Assembly (NCBI GenBank): GCA_051647125.1
Contig: JBOFDP010000085.1
Location: 1-64,000 of the forward strand
Source: JBOFDP01 sp051647125
GTDB taxonomy: Bacteria > Bacteroidota > Bacteroidia > Chitinophagales > Chitinophagaceae
Direction: 5' to 3'
Length of the DNA stretch: 64,000 bases
Part shown: in pieces, positions 1 to 10,000 of the stretch
Layout of the letters: each line of letters begins with the position of its first letter
How positions within the stretch are numbered: position 1 is the stretch's first letter
The notes under the pieces: generated by a model
Seen by the model: only the letters and a program-made list of their open reading frames with translations
The model's database searches: none
Told to the model about the DNA's origin: nothing
Position numbers and translations under genes: made by a program

Positions 1-105
1 ATGAGGTGTTTTTTTCAAGCCTTCTTTATAAATATCCTCACCTAATAATTGTAGTATTTGGGAAAATAGTTTTTCTATCTCTTGAGTATTATTTTCTGGT
101 TTCAT
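1..105 (-). CDS. folE: GTP cyclohydrolase I, N-terminal fragment (cut by window edge)
   Basis: The reverse strand reads 35 codons from an ATG at 103-105 to the window edge. The end of this peptide, LLGEDIYKEGLKKTPH, matches the start of the type I GTP cyclohydrolase fold (family pattern GEDP.REGL..TP.RV). The enzyme turns GTP into dihydroneopterin triphosphate, the first step of folate or pterin synthesis. Only the N-terminal helix is visible; the zinc and catalytic residues lie outside. It is divergent from the small gene at 209. The call rests on one short motif but that motif is specific. Confidence 0.8.
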   Translation of the reverse strand, partial: MKPENNTQEIEKLFSQILQLLGEDIYKEGLKKTPH

Positions 106-181
106 TATTGTTAAGTATTTTACCTTTGTAAATAAATTACAATAATAATTCTTTTTTAAGAGGTTTGTTATAAAAATAAAA

Positions 182-189
182 TATCTTTG
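182..189 (+). promoter_or_regulatory. Bacteroidetes -7 box (TATCTTTG) for the small gene at 209
   Basis: TATCTTTG fits TAnnTTTG exactly and ends 19 bases before the ATG at 209. A second match, TACCTTTG, lies at 121-128. No clear -33 TTG was found at standard spacing. Confidence 0.5.
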
Positions 190-208
190 TATTAAATAAA
201 TTAATAGC

Positions 209-379
209 ATGGAAGAACTTTTACAAAAAATTACAGAAGAAACAGGTGTTACCCAAGAACAAGCACTTAAGGCTATGCGTATAGTTGAAAAGCATGTGAA
301 ATCCAAATATCCTATGATGGCACCTATGATAAAAAAAGCCTTTTCAAAAATAGAAGAGATGGAGAAAAAAGAATGTTAA
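209..379 (+). CDS. Small helical protein of unknown function, 56 aa
   Basis: An uninterrupted 56-residue frame starts at ATG 209 just downstream of a TAnnTTTG box and stops at 377-379. The N-terminus (MEELLQKITEETGVTQEQA) looks like the first helical hairpin of the small DUF2267/DUF937-type proteins common in Bacteroidetes: a helix, a 'TGVT.EQA' turn, then a second helix. It is rich in Lys, Glu and Met, has no signal peptide, and ends close to the convergent cinA stop. Function unknown; the family comparison is only a resemblance. Confidence 0.6.
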   Translation: MEELLQKITEETGVTQEQALKAMRIVEKHVKSKYPMMAPMIKKAFSKIEEMEKKEC

Positions 380-393
380 AAATATTTTATCTG

Positions 394-1641
394 TTATTCT
401 TGATTAAGCATAAACACCCTCAACATATTTAAAGCATGTTGGGCAGTACTTTCTATATTTTGCATTCTACTACCTCTAAAATAAAATATTTTACTTACGT
501 TAGTTGTATGATTTCCCACAGCTATACACACTGTTCCTATCGGTATTTTTCGAGTACCTCCATCTGGACCCATAACCCCTGTTACCGCAATAGCATAATC
601 GGTATTTAATATTTTTAATGTCCCTTGTATCATTTCTTTAGCAACTTCTTCACTCACCAATGTTTGGTCTAAAATAGTTAATTCCTTGACTTGCAATAGT
701 TTTTTTTTCACAGCAGTATGATAGCTAACAATACTACCGTAATAATAAGAAGAGGAACCTTGCCTTTGGGTCAATAAATGTGCAATGTAGCCTCCCGTGC
801 AACTTTCTGCTGTAGAAATAGTTTTTTTATTTTTAATAAGTAGTTCTGCCACTACTTCTACAATAGATTTATCTTCCATAGTTACGATACAACCTAATAA
901 TAAATTTTTCAATTCTTCAAAATATCTATCTATCAAAAAAACACTTTTGCCATATGCTGTAAGTCTCAACTTAACAAATCCAAAAGCATTAGGCAAATAA
1001 GCTAATGACATATCTTCTGGTAAGCTTTTTTCAAAGCCCTCTAAAATATCAGCAAGGGAAGATTCATATTCTCCAATAGTGGTAATATATCTATCCTCAA
1101 TAATGGCATGATATATTTTAGAAAGTTGGGGTATAATAGTTTCTTGCATCATATGAATCATCTCACTTGGAACTCCTGGCATAAAAATAAAAATTTGTTT
1201 ATCTCTTTCAAACCACATCCCTGGAGCTGTGCCTACATCATTGGAAACTACAATAGCGGTTGAAGGAAGATATGCTTGCTGAATATTTCTATCCGTAAGA
1301 GGCATATTTACAGTTTTAAAAAACTGCTCTATGTTCTTTAATGTAGGATCATGCAATTTCAAAGAAGTATCAAAATATTCAGTTACTATTTTTTTTGTTT
1401 TATCATCTAATGTAGGTCCTAATCCTCCTGTTACAAATATCACCGTAACATTTTTTTTAGCATCCTCCAGTGCTTTTATAATATCTTGCTGATTATCACC
1501 TACTACCATACGGAATTTTATAAACAATCCTATTGGTCTCACTTGTTGGGCTATCCAAGCACTATTCGTATCAATTGTTTGCCCGATAAGTAATTCATCT
1601 CCAATAGTAATAACAGCACAAGGAATTTGTTGGTTGGTCAT
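394..1641 (-). CDS. cinA: CinA-type nicotinamide-nucleotide amidohydrolase / competence-damage protein
   Basis: The 415-residue protein has the two-domain CinA layout. Residues 1-170 form the MoaB/MogA-like domain (ITIGDELLIGQTIDTNSAWIA; FVTGGLGPTLDDKT; FMPGVPSEM). Residues about 260-415 form the PncC-type deamidase domain (TAESCTGGYIAHLLT; AVTGVMGPDGGT; PIGTVCIAVG). The family recycles NMN to nicotinate mononucleotide and can hydrolyse ADP-ribose. Length is normal and all signature motifs are present. It is the last of a run of reverse-strand genes from ftsH downward, 21 bases after the phosphoesterase gene. Confidence 0.93.
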   Translation of the reverse strand: MTNQQIPCAVITIGDELLIGQTIDTNSAWIAQQVRPIGLFIKFRMVVGDNQQDIIKALEDAKKNVTVIFVTGGLGPTLDDKTKKIVTEYFDTSLKLHDPTLKNIEQFFKTVNMPLTDRNIQQAYLPSTAIVVSNDVGTAPGMWFERDKQIFIFMPGVPSEMIHMMQETIIPQLSKIYHAIIEDRYITTIGEYESSLADILEGFEKSLPEDMSLAYLPNAFGFVKLRLTAYGKSVFLIDRYFEELKNLLLGCIVTMEDKSIVEVVAELLIKNKKTISTAESCTGGYIAHLLTQRQGSSSYYYGSIVSYHTAVKKKLLQVKELTILDQTLVSEEVAKEMIQGTLKILNTDYAIAVTGVMGPDGGTRKIPIGTVCIAVGNHTTNVSKIFYFRGSRMQNIESTAQHALNMLRVFMLNQE

Positions 1642-1662
1642 TATAAAAAGATTTTATTTTTT

Positions 1663-2436
1663 CTACTTATTATATTTTTTCAAGAGTAATTGTTTGCCAT
1701 CATATTCTGCATATGAGAAATGGCTTATCCAGTCTCCAAGATTAATATAGCGAGATTTTGCATTAAGTTGGAGGTCTAATTTTAGATGCCTATGTCCAAA
1801 AACAAAAAAATCTATAGTTGTATCTTTTTTTAAGTATTCTTGACAAAAAACAATTAACCACTCTCTTTCTATTCCTAAAAATTGGTTATCAGGAATCTTC
1901 TTCTCAAGTCTACTTCTTTTACTAAAATAGTTGGCTATATAAATCGCTATATCAGGATGTACTATCCATTGAAAAAGAAAACGTAAAAAACGTGATTGAA
2001 AAATTCTTTTCAAATATTTATATCTATAATCTTTGGGACCAAGACCATCTCCATGAACAATAAAAAATTTATGCTCTTGGATTTGAAAAATTCGTGCATT
2101 ATGAAAAATCTTAAAATTAAACATTTCAGTAAAATACTGACTCATCCATTGGTCATGATTACCTGAAAAATAATACATCTTTATGCCCAAATCTTTCATA
2201 CGCAGCCATTGAGATTGCAACCTAATAAATCCTTTAGGAATCACATAATAATATTCCCACCAAAAATCAAATATATCTCCAAGAAAAAATACCGTATCTG
2301 CATCATGCTCAATACTCTGCAAAAAAGATACTATTTTTCTTTCCCTTTCTTCACTATTTTCTTTACTGGGAATACCCAAATGAAAATCAGAAAGGAAATA
2401 TATTTTTTTGCCTTCGGGAAGAGCAATAGTATACAT
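1663..2436 (-). CDS. lpxH: LpxH-type UDP-2,3-diacylglucosamine diphosphatase
   Basis: This 257-residue calcineurin-like phosphoesterase has the full metal-binding set: FLSDFHLG near the N-terminus, FLGDIFDFWWEYY, FSGNHDQW, IVHGDGLG and FVFGHRHLK. The tryptophan-rich stretch after GDIFDFW and the HGDG motif are typical of LpxH, which removes UMP from UDP-diacylglucosamine in lipid A synthesis at the inner membrane face. The start at 2436 follows the LUD gene stop by four bases, so the two are probably co-transcribed. Other phosphoesterase substrates cannot be excluded by motif alone. Confidence 0.85.
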   Translation of the reverse strand: MYTIALPEGKKIYFLSDFHLGIPSKENSEERERKIVSFLQSIEHDADTVFFLGDIFDFWWEYYYVIPKGFIRLQSQWLRMKDLGIKMYYFSGNHDQWMSQYFTEMFNFKIFHNARIFQIQEHKFFIVHGDGLGPKDYRYKYLKRIFQSRFLRFLFQWIVHPDIAIYIANYFSKRSRLEKKIPDNQFLGIEREWLIVFCQEYLKKDTTIDFFVFGHRHLKLDLQLNAKSRYINLGDWISHFSYAEYDGKQLLLKKYNK

Positions 2437-2440
2437 AAAA

Positions 2441-3085
2441 CTAACAAGTTGGACTATCTATAAATAATACATATAGCTCTTTAGGACCATGAACCCCTAT
2501 TACTAAAGTTTTTTCTATATCTGCAGTACGACTATGACCGGTGATAATAGAAACCATAGAAGTGTCCATAGCTTGTACTGTTTGTAAATTAATGACTTCT
2601 TCCAAACTATTTTTTAGCTGAGAAGCATACGCAATAACCATATGAATAGGAGCAAATACGGTATTTTTTCTATTTTGATTTTTAGCAGAAACTACAATAC
2701 TTCCAGTGCGTGAAATCAGATAATCACAATCTGTAATAATTACTTGTGCATCTACAATATTCTCAGTTAAAGGCAATGTATCTGAACAAATATTTAAATT
2801 GTGGATAGTTTTAGGATGGTTACAAAAAATACTTGTCCAATTAAAATAATCTGTCAAAGACTTTATATTTCTTAAAGCTTCTTCTTCATTTTCACAATAC
2901 ATAAACTTACCACCAAGAATATTAAATTCTTTTGCAAACTTTACCGCAAGTTCTTCTTTTAATGGATGCCAAATTTTTTCATAGTTAATACGCTTATGTT
3001 TTATACCCTCATTTTGAGAGGATAAAAGTCCTGTCTTTATTTTTTTTATAATATTTTGCTTGGCATCACTACCGTTAGTATTCAT
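2441..3085 (-). CDS. LUD-domain (LutC/YkgG-like) protein
   Basis: The 214-residue protein matches the LUD family (formerly DUF162): the central ITDCDYLISRTGSIVV and the C-terminal TGHSRTADIEKTLVIGVHGP are the family hallmarks. LutC-type proteins take part in lactate oxidation with LutA and LutB, but neither partner is nearby and solitary LUD proteins next to ftsH are common in Bacteroidetes, so a lactate role is unproven. It starts four bases after the ftsH stop, indicating one transcript with ftsH, the phosphoesterase and cinA. Confidence 0.85.
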   Translation of the reverse strand: MNTNGSDAKQNIIKKIKTGLLSSQNEGIKHKRINYEKIWHPLKEELAVKFAKEFNILGGKFMYCENEEEALRNIKSLTDYFNWTSIFCNHPKTIHNLNICSDTLPLTENIVDAQVIITDCDYLISRTGSIVVSAKNQNRKNTVFAPIHMVIAYASQLKNSLEEVINLQTVQAMDTSMVSIITGHSRTADIEKTLVIGVHGPKELYVLFIDSPTC

Positions 3086-3089
3086 AAAA

Positions 3090-5147
3090 TTATTTTTTAT
3101 TGCCTTGTTTGGTAGCTTTTTTCTTTGATATATCTTCTACACTCTGTTCTGGCATTTTAAAAGGTCGCTTACCAATTAATTGTTCCACATCATACTGAAA
3201 AAGTACTTCTTTGTCCAATAAAGCTTTAGCTAGTTTTTCTACGTCTTTTTTATGTTGTATAAGTAATTTTTTTGTACGCTGATAAGCCTTATCTATCATT
3301 TTTCTAGCTTCATCATCTATCATTTTTCCAGTAGCTTCACTATAAGGTTTTACAAAGAAATTCTCTTGATGAGGATCGTAAAAACTAATATTTCCAATAT
3401 TTTTATTCATGCCATAAACCGTAACCATAGAATACACTAGTTTGGTAATTGTTTGCAAATCATTACTTGCTCCTGTAGAAATTTTACCAAAGAAAATATC
3501 TTCAGCCACACGCCCTCCTAATGTCATACACATTTGATCAGTAAGCTGTTCTACATTATATAAATATTGTTCTTTGGGTGTATATTGAGCATATCCCAAT
3601 GCGGCTACTCCTCGAGGTACAATAGTTACTTTAAGCAAAGGATAAGCATGTTCTAAAAACCAACCACATACAGCATGACCAGCTTCATGATAAGCAATAA
3701 TTTCTTTTTCTTCTTTCAATATCACTTTCCCCTTTTTCTCTAATCCTCCAATAATCCTATCTATAGCATCCTGAAAATCTGAAGAATCCACCTCTTTTTT
3801 ATCTTTCCTAGCAGCAATTAAAGCTGCCTCATTACATACATTAGCAATATCAGCACCAGAAAATCCAGGAGTTTGTTCGGCTAGCTTTAAAGCATCTACC
3901 TCTTTAGAAAGTTTTATCTTTTTTAGATGTACTTCAAATATTTCTTGTCGTCCTTTTACATCAGGTTTATCTATGCTAATTTGCCTATCAAACCTTCCCG
4001 GGCGAAGCAATGCAGCATCCAACACATCAGGACGATTAGTAGATGCTAATACAATAATTCCTGTAGTACCATCAAACCCATCCATTTCTACAAGTAACTG
4101 ATTAAGCGTATTTTCTCTCTCATCATTGCTCATAAACATACTTTTCCCTCGTGCTCTACCTATTGCATCTATTTCATCAATATATACAATACAAGGGGCT
4201 TTTTCTCGTGCTTGCTTAAACAAATCTCTCACACGGCTTGCTCCTACCCCTACAAACATTTCTACAAAATCACTACCACTCATCGTAAAAAAAGGTACTT
4301 TAGCTTCTCCGGCCATAGCTTTCGCTAATAAAGTTTTTCCTGTACCAGGAGAACCTACCAAAAGTACACCCTTAGGAATTTTACCTCCTAAAGCTGTATA
4401 TTTTTGTGGATTTTTTAAAAAATCTACTACTTCCATTACCTCTAATTTAGCTTCATCTAATCCAGCCACATCATTAAAAGTAATAGTTACCTGAGAGCTA
4501 TCTTGTTCAAAAATTTTAGCTTTAGATTTTCCAAAGCTAAAAATTCCACCACCGCCAGCACCACCACCGCCACCGCCAGCTACTCCACTCATTTTCCTAG
4601 AAATAAGAATCCACAAACCTACAAATATCAATACAGTCAGTACAGTACTTCCTATAAAACCCCAAAATTCTCCTTCTGTAGTAATACTATATTCTGGTTG
4701 ATAAAGTTTAATCGTTTTTCCAGATTTTGATTGTGCTATATCTTTTTGGTTAATATTTTCTACTATAGTGTTAAACTTTGACAAAAATTCATCTGTGCCT
4801 GCAATAGTAAAATAAAATTGATTTGTTTTAGCATCCCCAAAACTACCAAGACCAGGTATAGCTTGTTTTTTTAATAAAGATTGGTAAAATTGATTTGTAA
4901 GGCTATCTTTATAAATAAAAACCTTGACTAAAGATTTATTTTTTATAACTTCTATTTTTTCTACATCTTTTTGAGGTAGCATAGTATACCAAAAATCTGA
5001 CTCAGAAACAGAAACAGCATCAGGATTCATTCCTCCAAAAAATTGGAATCCTAAAAACGCAATAGCTATAAGCGCATATATCCAATAAATTGAAATAAAT
5101 CTTTTTCTCTTTGGTGGTGGTGTATTATTTTTTTTGTTATCTAACAT
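3090..5147 (-). CDS. ftsH: ATP-dependent zinc metalloprotease FtsH
   Basis: The 685-residue membrane AAA protease degrades misassembled membrane proteins and short-lived regulators. Two membrane helices lie near residues 19-38 and 166-184 with the periplasmic segment between. A glycine run (about 197-211) links to the AAA module: Walker A GSPGTGKT at 265-272, Walker B VYIDEID near 321-327, and the second region of homology [17 protein letters not shown] near 371-387. The zinc motif HEAGH is at 487-491. Every catalytic element is present. It heads the reverse-strand operon to cinA. Confidence 0.98.
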   Translation of the reverse strand: MLDNKKNNTPPPKRKRFISIYWIYALIAIAFLGFQFFGGMNPDAVSVSESDFWYTMLPQKDVEKIEVIKNKSLVKVFIYKDSLTNQFYQSLLKKQAIPGLGSFGDAKTNQFYFTIAGTDEFLSKFNTIVENINQKDIAQSKSGKTIKLYQPEYSITTEGEFWGFIGSTVLTVLIFVGLWILISRKMSGVAGGGGGGAGGGGIFSFGKSKAKIFEQDSSQVTITFNDVAGLDEAKLEVMEVVDFLKNPQKYTALGGKIPKGVLLVGSPGTGKTLLAKAMAGEAKVPFFTMSGSDFVEMFVGVGASRVRDLFKQAREKAPCIVYIDEIDAIGRARGKSMFMSNDERENTLNQLLVEMDGFDGTTGIIVLASTNRPDVLDAALLRPGRFDRQISIDKPDVKGRQEIFEVHLKKIKLSKEVDALKLAEQTPGFSGADIANVCNEAALIAARKDKKEVDSSDFQDAIDRIIGGLEKKGKVILKEEKEIIAYHEAGHAVCGWFLEHAYPLLKVTIVPRGVAALGYAQYTPKEQYLYNVEQLTDQMCMTLGGRVAEDIFFGKISTGASNDLQTITKLVYSMVTVYGMNKNIGNISFYDPHQENFFVKPYSEATGKMIDDEARKMIDKAYQRTKKLLIQHKKDVEKLAKALLDKEVLFQYDVEQLIGKRPFKMPEQSVEDISKKKATKQGNKK

Positions 5148-5174
5148 TTCTTATCTACTTTTTAAACAATCATG

Positions 5175-5182
5175 CAAATTTA
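5175..5182 (-). promoter_or_regulatory. -7 box upstream of ftsH
   Basis: On the reverse strand this reads TAAATTTG, an exact TAnnTTTG match, 28 bases before the ftsH ATG. It would serve ftsH and the three genes after it. Confidence 0.5.
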
Positions 5183-5243
5183 CAATAATTTTAGGCAATA
5201 GAAGGTTTTTCATTATATAAAATTTTATTCAATTAGCACAAAG

Positions 5244-5274
5244 AAAAACCTTTGTATTTTTTACAAAGGTTTTT
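5244..5274 (-). terminator. Hairpin terminator after rplY
   Basis: A perfect 13-bp stem (5244-5256 with 5262-5274) and 5-base loop sits 26 bases beyond the rplY stop. On the reverse strand the stem ends in GGTTTTT followed by CTTTG, a typical intrinsic terminator. It also separates the prs-rplY unit from the ftsH unit. Confidence 0.75.
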
Positions 5275-5299
5275 TACTCATTTCTTAAAAATTGATCAT

Positions 5300-5887
5300 T
5301 TATTTTTTTTCTGCAGTAGCTTTTGCAGATTCCTCTTGTTTTAACATACGTGTAATATCTACAGATACTATAGGTATTCTTGGAGAATTTAATATTTCGT
5401 ACTGTTCTATTTTAACATCCTCTACTCGAATATTCTGACCCACTTGCAATTGTGTAGTGTCTATAGCAATGCATTCTTGCAAATATTTTGGATATGTTTT
5501 TACCTTCAACGACTTCATTTTTACCACCAGCTTACCACCAGCTTTTACGCCTTCCGCTGTACCTTTAAAATGAATAGGTATATTTGCAATAAGCTTTTTC
5601 TCTTCTACCAATTCTAACAAATCTATATGAATAAGTTTATCTGTAATTTTATGAAACTGTAAATCTTTTAGAATGCATCTATAGGTTTTATCTCTTATTT
5701 TTACTTCTGCAATTTGGAAATTAGGCGTATAAACCAAAGGCTTAATTTGTTTTTCTGTAGCATAGAAATTAATTTCTTTTTGACCTCCATATATTACGCC
5801 TGGCACTTGTAATTGAGAGCGGTGTTGGTAAGAGGCTTTTTTGCCAAACTGTGTCCTCAATTGTCCTTCAACTGTAATAACATTCAT
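5300..5887 (-). CDS. rplY: 50S ribosomal protein L25 (Ctc/TL5 long form)
   Basis: The 195-residue protein has the N-terminal 5S-rRNA-binding domain (residues 1-95; QLQVPGVIYGG and HIDLLELV) and the TL5-type C-terminal beta domain (about 96-180; VPIHFKG-like IPIHFKGTAEGVKAGG). It binds 5S rRNA in the central protuberance of the large subunit. The tail from 181 is charged and Ala/Lys-rich. It follows prs by 44 bases on the same strand, the common prs-rplY pairing; the pth gene that often follows is not here. Confidence 0.95.
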   Translation of the reverse strand: MNVITVEGQLRTQFGKKASYQHRSQLQVPGVIYGGQKEINFYATEKQIKPLVYTPNFQIAEVKIRDKTYRCILKDLQFHKITDKLIHIDLLELVEEKKLIANIPIHFKGTAEGVKAGGKLVVKMKSLKVKTYPKYLQECIAIDTTQLQVGQNIRVEDVKIEQYEILNSPRIPIVSVDITRMLKQEESAKATAEKK

Positions 5888-5931
5888 AACGCGATATTAT
5901 TTAATATTTTAAAGACTGCAATGATACATTT

Positions 5932-6885
5932 TTATTTTCTAAAAAACAAATCATTAATACTCTCATTAAAAACTGCATGCTTAATAGCTTTCGAAAAAAT
6001 ATCTGCTACACTTAATACTTTTATTTTTGAACAAGCATTTAGTTTTTCCTGAGAGATGAGAATAGTATCCGTAACGACTAACTCCTCCAAACAACTATTT
6101 TCAATATTTTTAATAGCATCCCCACTCAAAATTGCATGCGTACAAAATGCTCTCACACTTTTTGCCCCATTTTCTTTTATCAAATTGGCACTTCTGGTAA
6201 GTGTACCCGCAGTATCACAAATATCATCAATAAGTACAATATCTTTACCCTCTACATCTCCTATAACCGTCATACTAGCTACCTCATTTACCCGTTTTCT
6301 ATATTTATCACATAATGCCATATCTACTTCAAAAATAGTAGACATCGTACGAATACGTTTAGCACTTCCTACGTCAGGTGCTGCAAATACCAAATTTTGA
6401 AGATTCAGATTCCGGATATAAGGGATAAACACTACATAACTTTCTAAATGGTCTAACGGAATATCAAAATATCCTTGTATTTGCGGAGCATGTAAATCCA
6501 TCGTAATAATTCTATCAGCACCTGCAGCAGTAAGCATATTCGCAATAAGCTTAGAACCTATAGCTACACGAGGTTGATCTTTCCTATCCTGACGAGCATA
6601 ACCATAATAAGGAATCACCGCAATTACCTTATATGCAGAGGCTCTACGTGCAGCATCTATCATAAGAAGCAATTCCATAATATTAGAACAAGGGGAACAA
6701 GTGCTTTGTACCAGAAAAACATGAGCGCCACGAACACTACTTCCATATTTTACTTGAATTTCACCATCCTTAAACTGTTGGATTTCTATATTACCCAAAG
6801 GCATACCGTACTTTTCGGCTATGTTCAAAGACAACCCATGGGAAGCATTGCCTGAGAATATTTTTACTTCGTGCTGATCTTGCAT
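5932..6885 (-). CDS. prs: Ribose-phosphate pyrophosphokinase (PRPP synthase)
   Basis: This 317-residue enzyme makes PRPP from ribose 5-phosphate and ATP, feeding nucleotide, His and Trp synthesis. It shows the flexible loop motif PYYGYARQDRK, the metal-binding MDLHAPQIQGYFDIP and the PRPP-binding loop VLIDDICDTAGT. Length is normal for the class I enzyme. Its start at 6885 lies 22 bases after a TAnnTTTG box. It is first in a two-gene unit with rplY. Confidence 0.97.
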   Translation of the reverse strand: MQDQHEVKIFSGNASHGLSLNIAEKYGMPLGNIEIQQFKDGEIQVKYGSSVRGAHVFLVQSTCSPCSNIMELLLMIDAARRASAYKVIAVIPYYGYARQDRKDQPRVAIGSKLIANMLTAAGADRIITMDLHAPQIQGYFDIPLDHLESYVVFIPYIRNLNLQNLVFAAPDVGSAKRIRTMSTIFEVDMALCDKYRKRVNEVASMTVIGDVEGKDIVLIDDICDTAGTLTRSANLIKENGAKSVRAFCTHAILSGDAIKNIENSCLEELVVTDTILISQEKLNACSKIKVLSVADIFSKAIKHAVFNESINDLFFRK

Positions 6886-6906
6886 AAAAAGAGTATAATT
6901 TAGCTA

Positions 6907-6914
6907 CAAAGGTA
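6907..6914 (-). promoter_or_regulatory. -7 box upstream of prs
   Basis: The reverse strand reads TACCTTTG, an exact TAnnTTTG match, 21 bases before the prs ATG. It gives an expected leader of roughly 15 bases. Confidence 0.5.
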
Positions 6915-7047
6915 ATTATTTTGAAAAAAAATAATTTTTTCCATAGAATAATTGCCAAAACCTTATAACTATTGGTTTGTATCATTAAAAAAAATTTTCC
7001 ACAGTTATTTGTGTAAAAACTAAGATTTAAAATATACTGCTTATAGT

Positions 7048-7055
7048 TATTTTTG
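7048..7055 (+). promoter_or_regulatory. -7 box upstream of the ribonucleotide reductase gene
   Basis: TATTTTTG matches TAnnTTTG and ends 20 bases before the ATG at 7076. It supports that ATG over the TTG at 7064, which would lie close to the expected transcript start. Confidence 0.5.
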
Positions 7056-7075
7056 TTGCAAATTTGAGTAGCTTT

Positions 7076-10000
7076 ATGAAAAAATTACAGTTTAATCGCC
7101 ATTTTTCACAAGAAGGAATCACTCCGTTTGACCAGTTCAAATATGAGCTAAGAACAAGTGAAATTAAAGACCCTAATGGGGAAACTGTATTTCGCGAGGA
7201 AAATGTAGAAGTTCCTACATCTTGGAGCCAGATAGCTACTGATATTTTAGCTCAAAAGTATTTGCGTAAAGCGGGTGTCCCTCAACCTAATGGTAGTTTA
7301 GGGAAAGAAACTTCAGTAAAACAAGTAGTGCATCGTATGGCTAATTGTTGGAAAGTATGGGGAATCAAATATGGTTACTTTGAAACCGAGCAAGATGCAC
7401 AAATTTTTTATGATGAGTTGGTCTATTCCATGTTAGCACAACAAGCAGCTCCTAATTCTCCACAATGGTTTAATACGGGGTTATATGAAAGCTATCATAT
7501 CAAAGGTAAGCCTCAAGGGCATTATTATGTAGACCCTATAGACAAGAAAACAAAAAAATCTACCTCTGCCTATGAACGCCCTCAGACACATGCTTGTTTT
7601 ATTTTAAGTGTTAATGATGATTTGGTTAATGAAGGTGGCATTATGGATTTGTGGCTTAGAGAAGCAAGGGTTTTTAAATATGGTTCTGGGGTGGGTACGA
7701 ATTTTTCTAATCTACGAGGGATTAACGAAAATTTGAGCGGAGGAGGAGCCTCAAGCGGTTTAATGAGTTTTTTAAAAATAGGTGATCGCTCTGCAGGAGC
7801 TATAAAATCTGGAGGCACTACTCGTAGAGCTGCAAAAATGGTTTGTCTTGACCTTGATCATCCTGAAATTATAGATTTTATAGAATGGAAAATGCAAGAA
7901 GAGAAAAAAGTAAAGGCTCTTATAGAATCAGGATATTCTAATCATTTTGAAGGAGAAGCTTACAATACCGTAAGTGGGCAAAATTCTAACAATTCTGTAC
8001 GTATTCCTAATCTATTTTTTAGCACTCTAAGAAATAAAGGTATGTGGGATTTAACTACTCGTACAGATCATAAAACCATACGCTCTATACCTGCCCAAGA
8101 GCTTTGGGATAAAATATCAAACTCTGCCTGGCATTGTGCAGATCCTGGTGTACAATTTAGCACCACTATTAATGAATGGCATACTTGTCCTAAAGGAGGA
8201 TCTATTAATGCTTCCAACCCTTGTTCGGAATATATGTTTTTGGACAATACGGCATGTAACTTAGCTTCTCTTAATTTAGTCAAATTTTTTGATGTAAAAA
8301 CACAACAATTTAATATAGAAAGTTTCCAATATGCTTGTAGATTATGGACAGTTGTATTAGAAATTTCTGTACTCATGGCACAATTTCCTTCCAAAGAAAT
8401 TGCAGAACTTAGCTATCAATACCGGACCATTGGCTTAGGATATGCCAATTTGGGTACACTCCTTATGTTACAAGGCATTCCTTACGATACCCCAAAAGCA
8501 CGGGCTATAGCAGCAAGTATTACTGCTATTATGACTGGATGTAGTTATCATACTAGTGCAGAGATGGCGTCTTTCTTAGGTTCTTTTGAACAATATGAGG
8601 AAAACAAAGAAGACATGCTTCGCGTTATTAGTAACCACCGTGTGGCTGCTTATAATGACAAAAATGCTTATCAATCATTAAGTATTCTACCTCAAGGTAT
8701 AGATGCTCTTCAAGCTCCTAACGATTTATTGAAAACAGCACAAAGAACTTGGGATAAAGCTCTTACCTTGGGGCAAAAATATGGTTATAGAAATGCACAA
8801 GCTACTGTTATAGCCCCTACAGGCACTATAGGGCTTATTATGGATTGTGATACAACTGGTGTTGAGCCTGATTTTGCATTGGTAAAATTTAAAAAATTAG
8901 CCGGTGGTGGATATTTTAAAATTGTCAATCAGGCGGTCACCATTGCTCTTCATCATTTAGGTTATACTAATGCTGAGGTAAAAGATATTATTGACTATAT
9001 TGTAGGACATGCTTCTTTAGAAAATAATCCTTTCATTAATCCAAAATCTTTACAAGAAAAAGGATTTACAAAAATTGAAATCTCCACTATTAACCAACAC
9101 CTTAAATCTGCTTTTGATATAAAATTTGTATTCAATAGTTTTGTACTTGGTGATGCCTGTATGCAACGGCTTGGGTTTAGTAAAGAAGAATATACAAACC
9201 CTTCTTTCAATATGTTAGAAGCTCTTGGGTTTACTACCCAACAAATAGAACAAGCTAATGATTTTATTTGTGGAACCATGATGATAGAACAAGCCCCTCA
9301 TATCAAACAAGAACACCTTCCTATATTTGACACTGCCAATAAAGGTGGGAAAAAAGGCAAACGATATATTAAAGCTGCTGGGCATATCTGTATGATGGCT
9401 GCGGTACAACCCTTTATCAGTGGTGCTATTTCTAAAACTATTAATTTACCCAATGAAGCTACTGTAGAGGATATTGCAAATACCTACCTATTAAGTTGGC
9501 AAATGGGGTTGAAAGCTAATGCTTTGTATAGAGATGGTTCTAAACATAGTCAACCTCTTAGTAATAAAGTAGAAGAAAAAGAGAAAAAAGAAGCCTCGTT
9601 AGAGTCTGATATAATGATAGATTTAAGTAAACTGTCTTTAGAAGAGCTTTTGCAAGAAATAGATCATAGAATGCAGTCTGTAGAATCTATTACTGCATTA
9701 AAGAAAAGTTTAGCACACATTATTAACAAAAGAAAACTTCCTGCAAAACGTAATGGATTTACTCAGAAAGTAAAAATTAATAGTCAATCTATGTACATAA
9801 GAACTGGAGAATATAACGATGCTACAATAGGAGAAATCTTCATAGATTTGGCAAAAGAGGGAAGTACTCTTAGAAGTTTAATGAACTCTTTTGCCATTGC
9901 AGTTTCTGTAGGGTTGCAATATGGCGTACCTTTAGAGGAATATGTAGATAAATTTGTATTTACCAAATTTGAACCTTCAGGAATGACTGACCATCCTAAT

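Noticed and set aside
7064..7075. TTG start for the ribonucleotide reductase, four codons upstream
   Set aside because: It lies close to the predicted transcript start; ATG 7076 is the better candidate.
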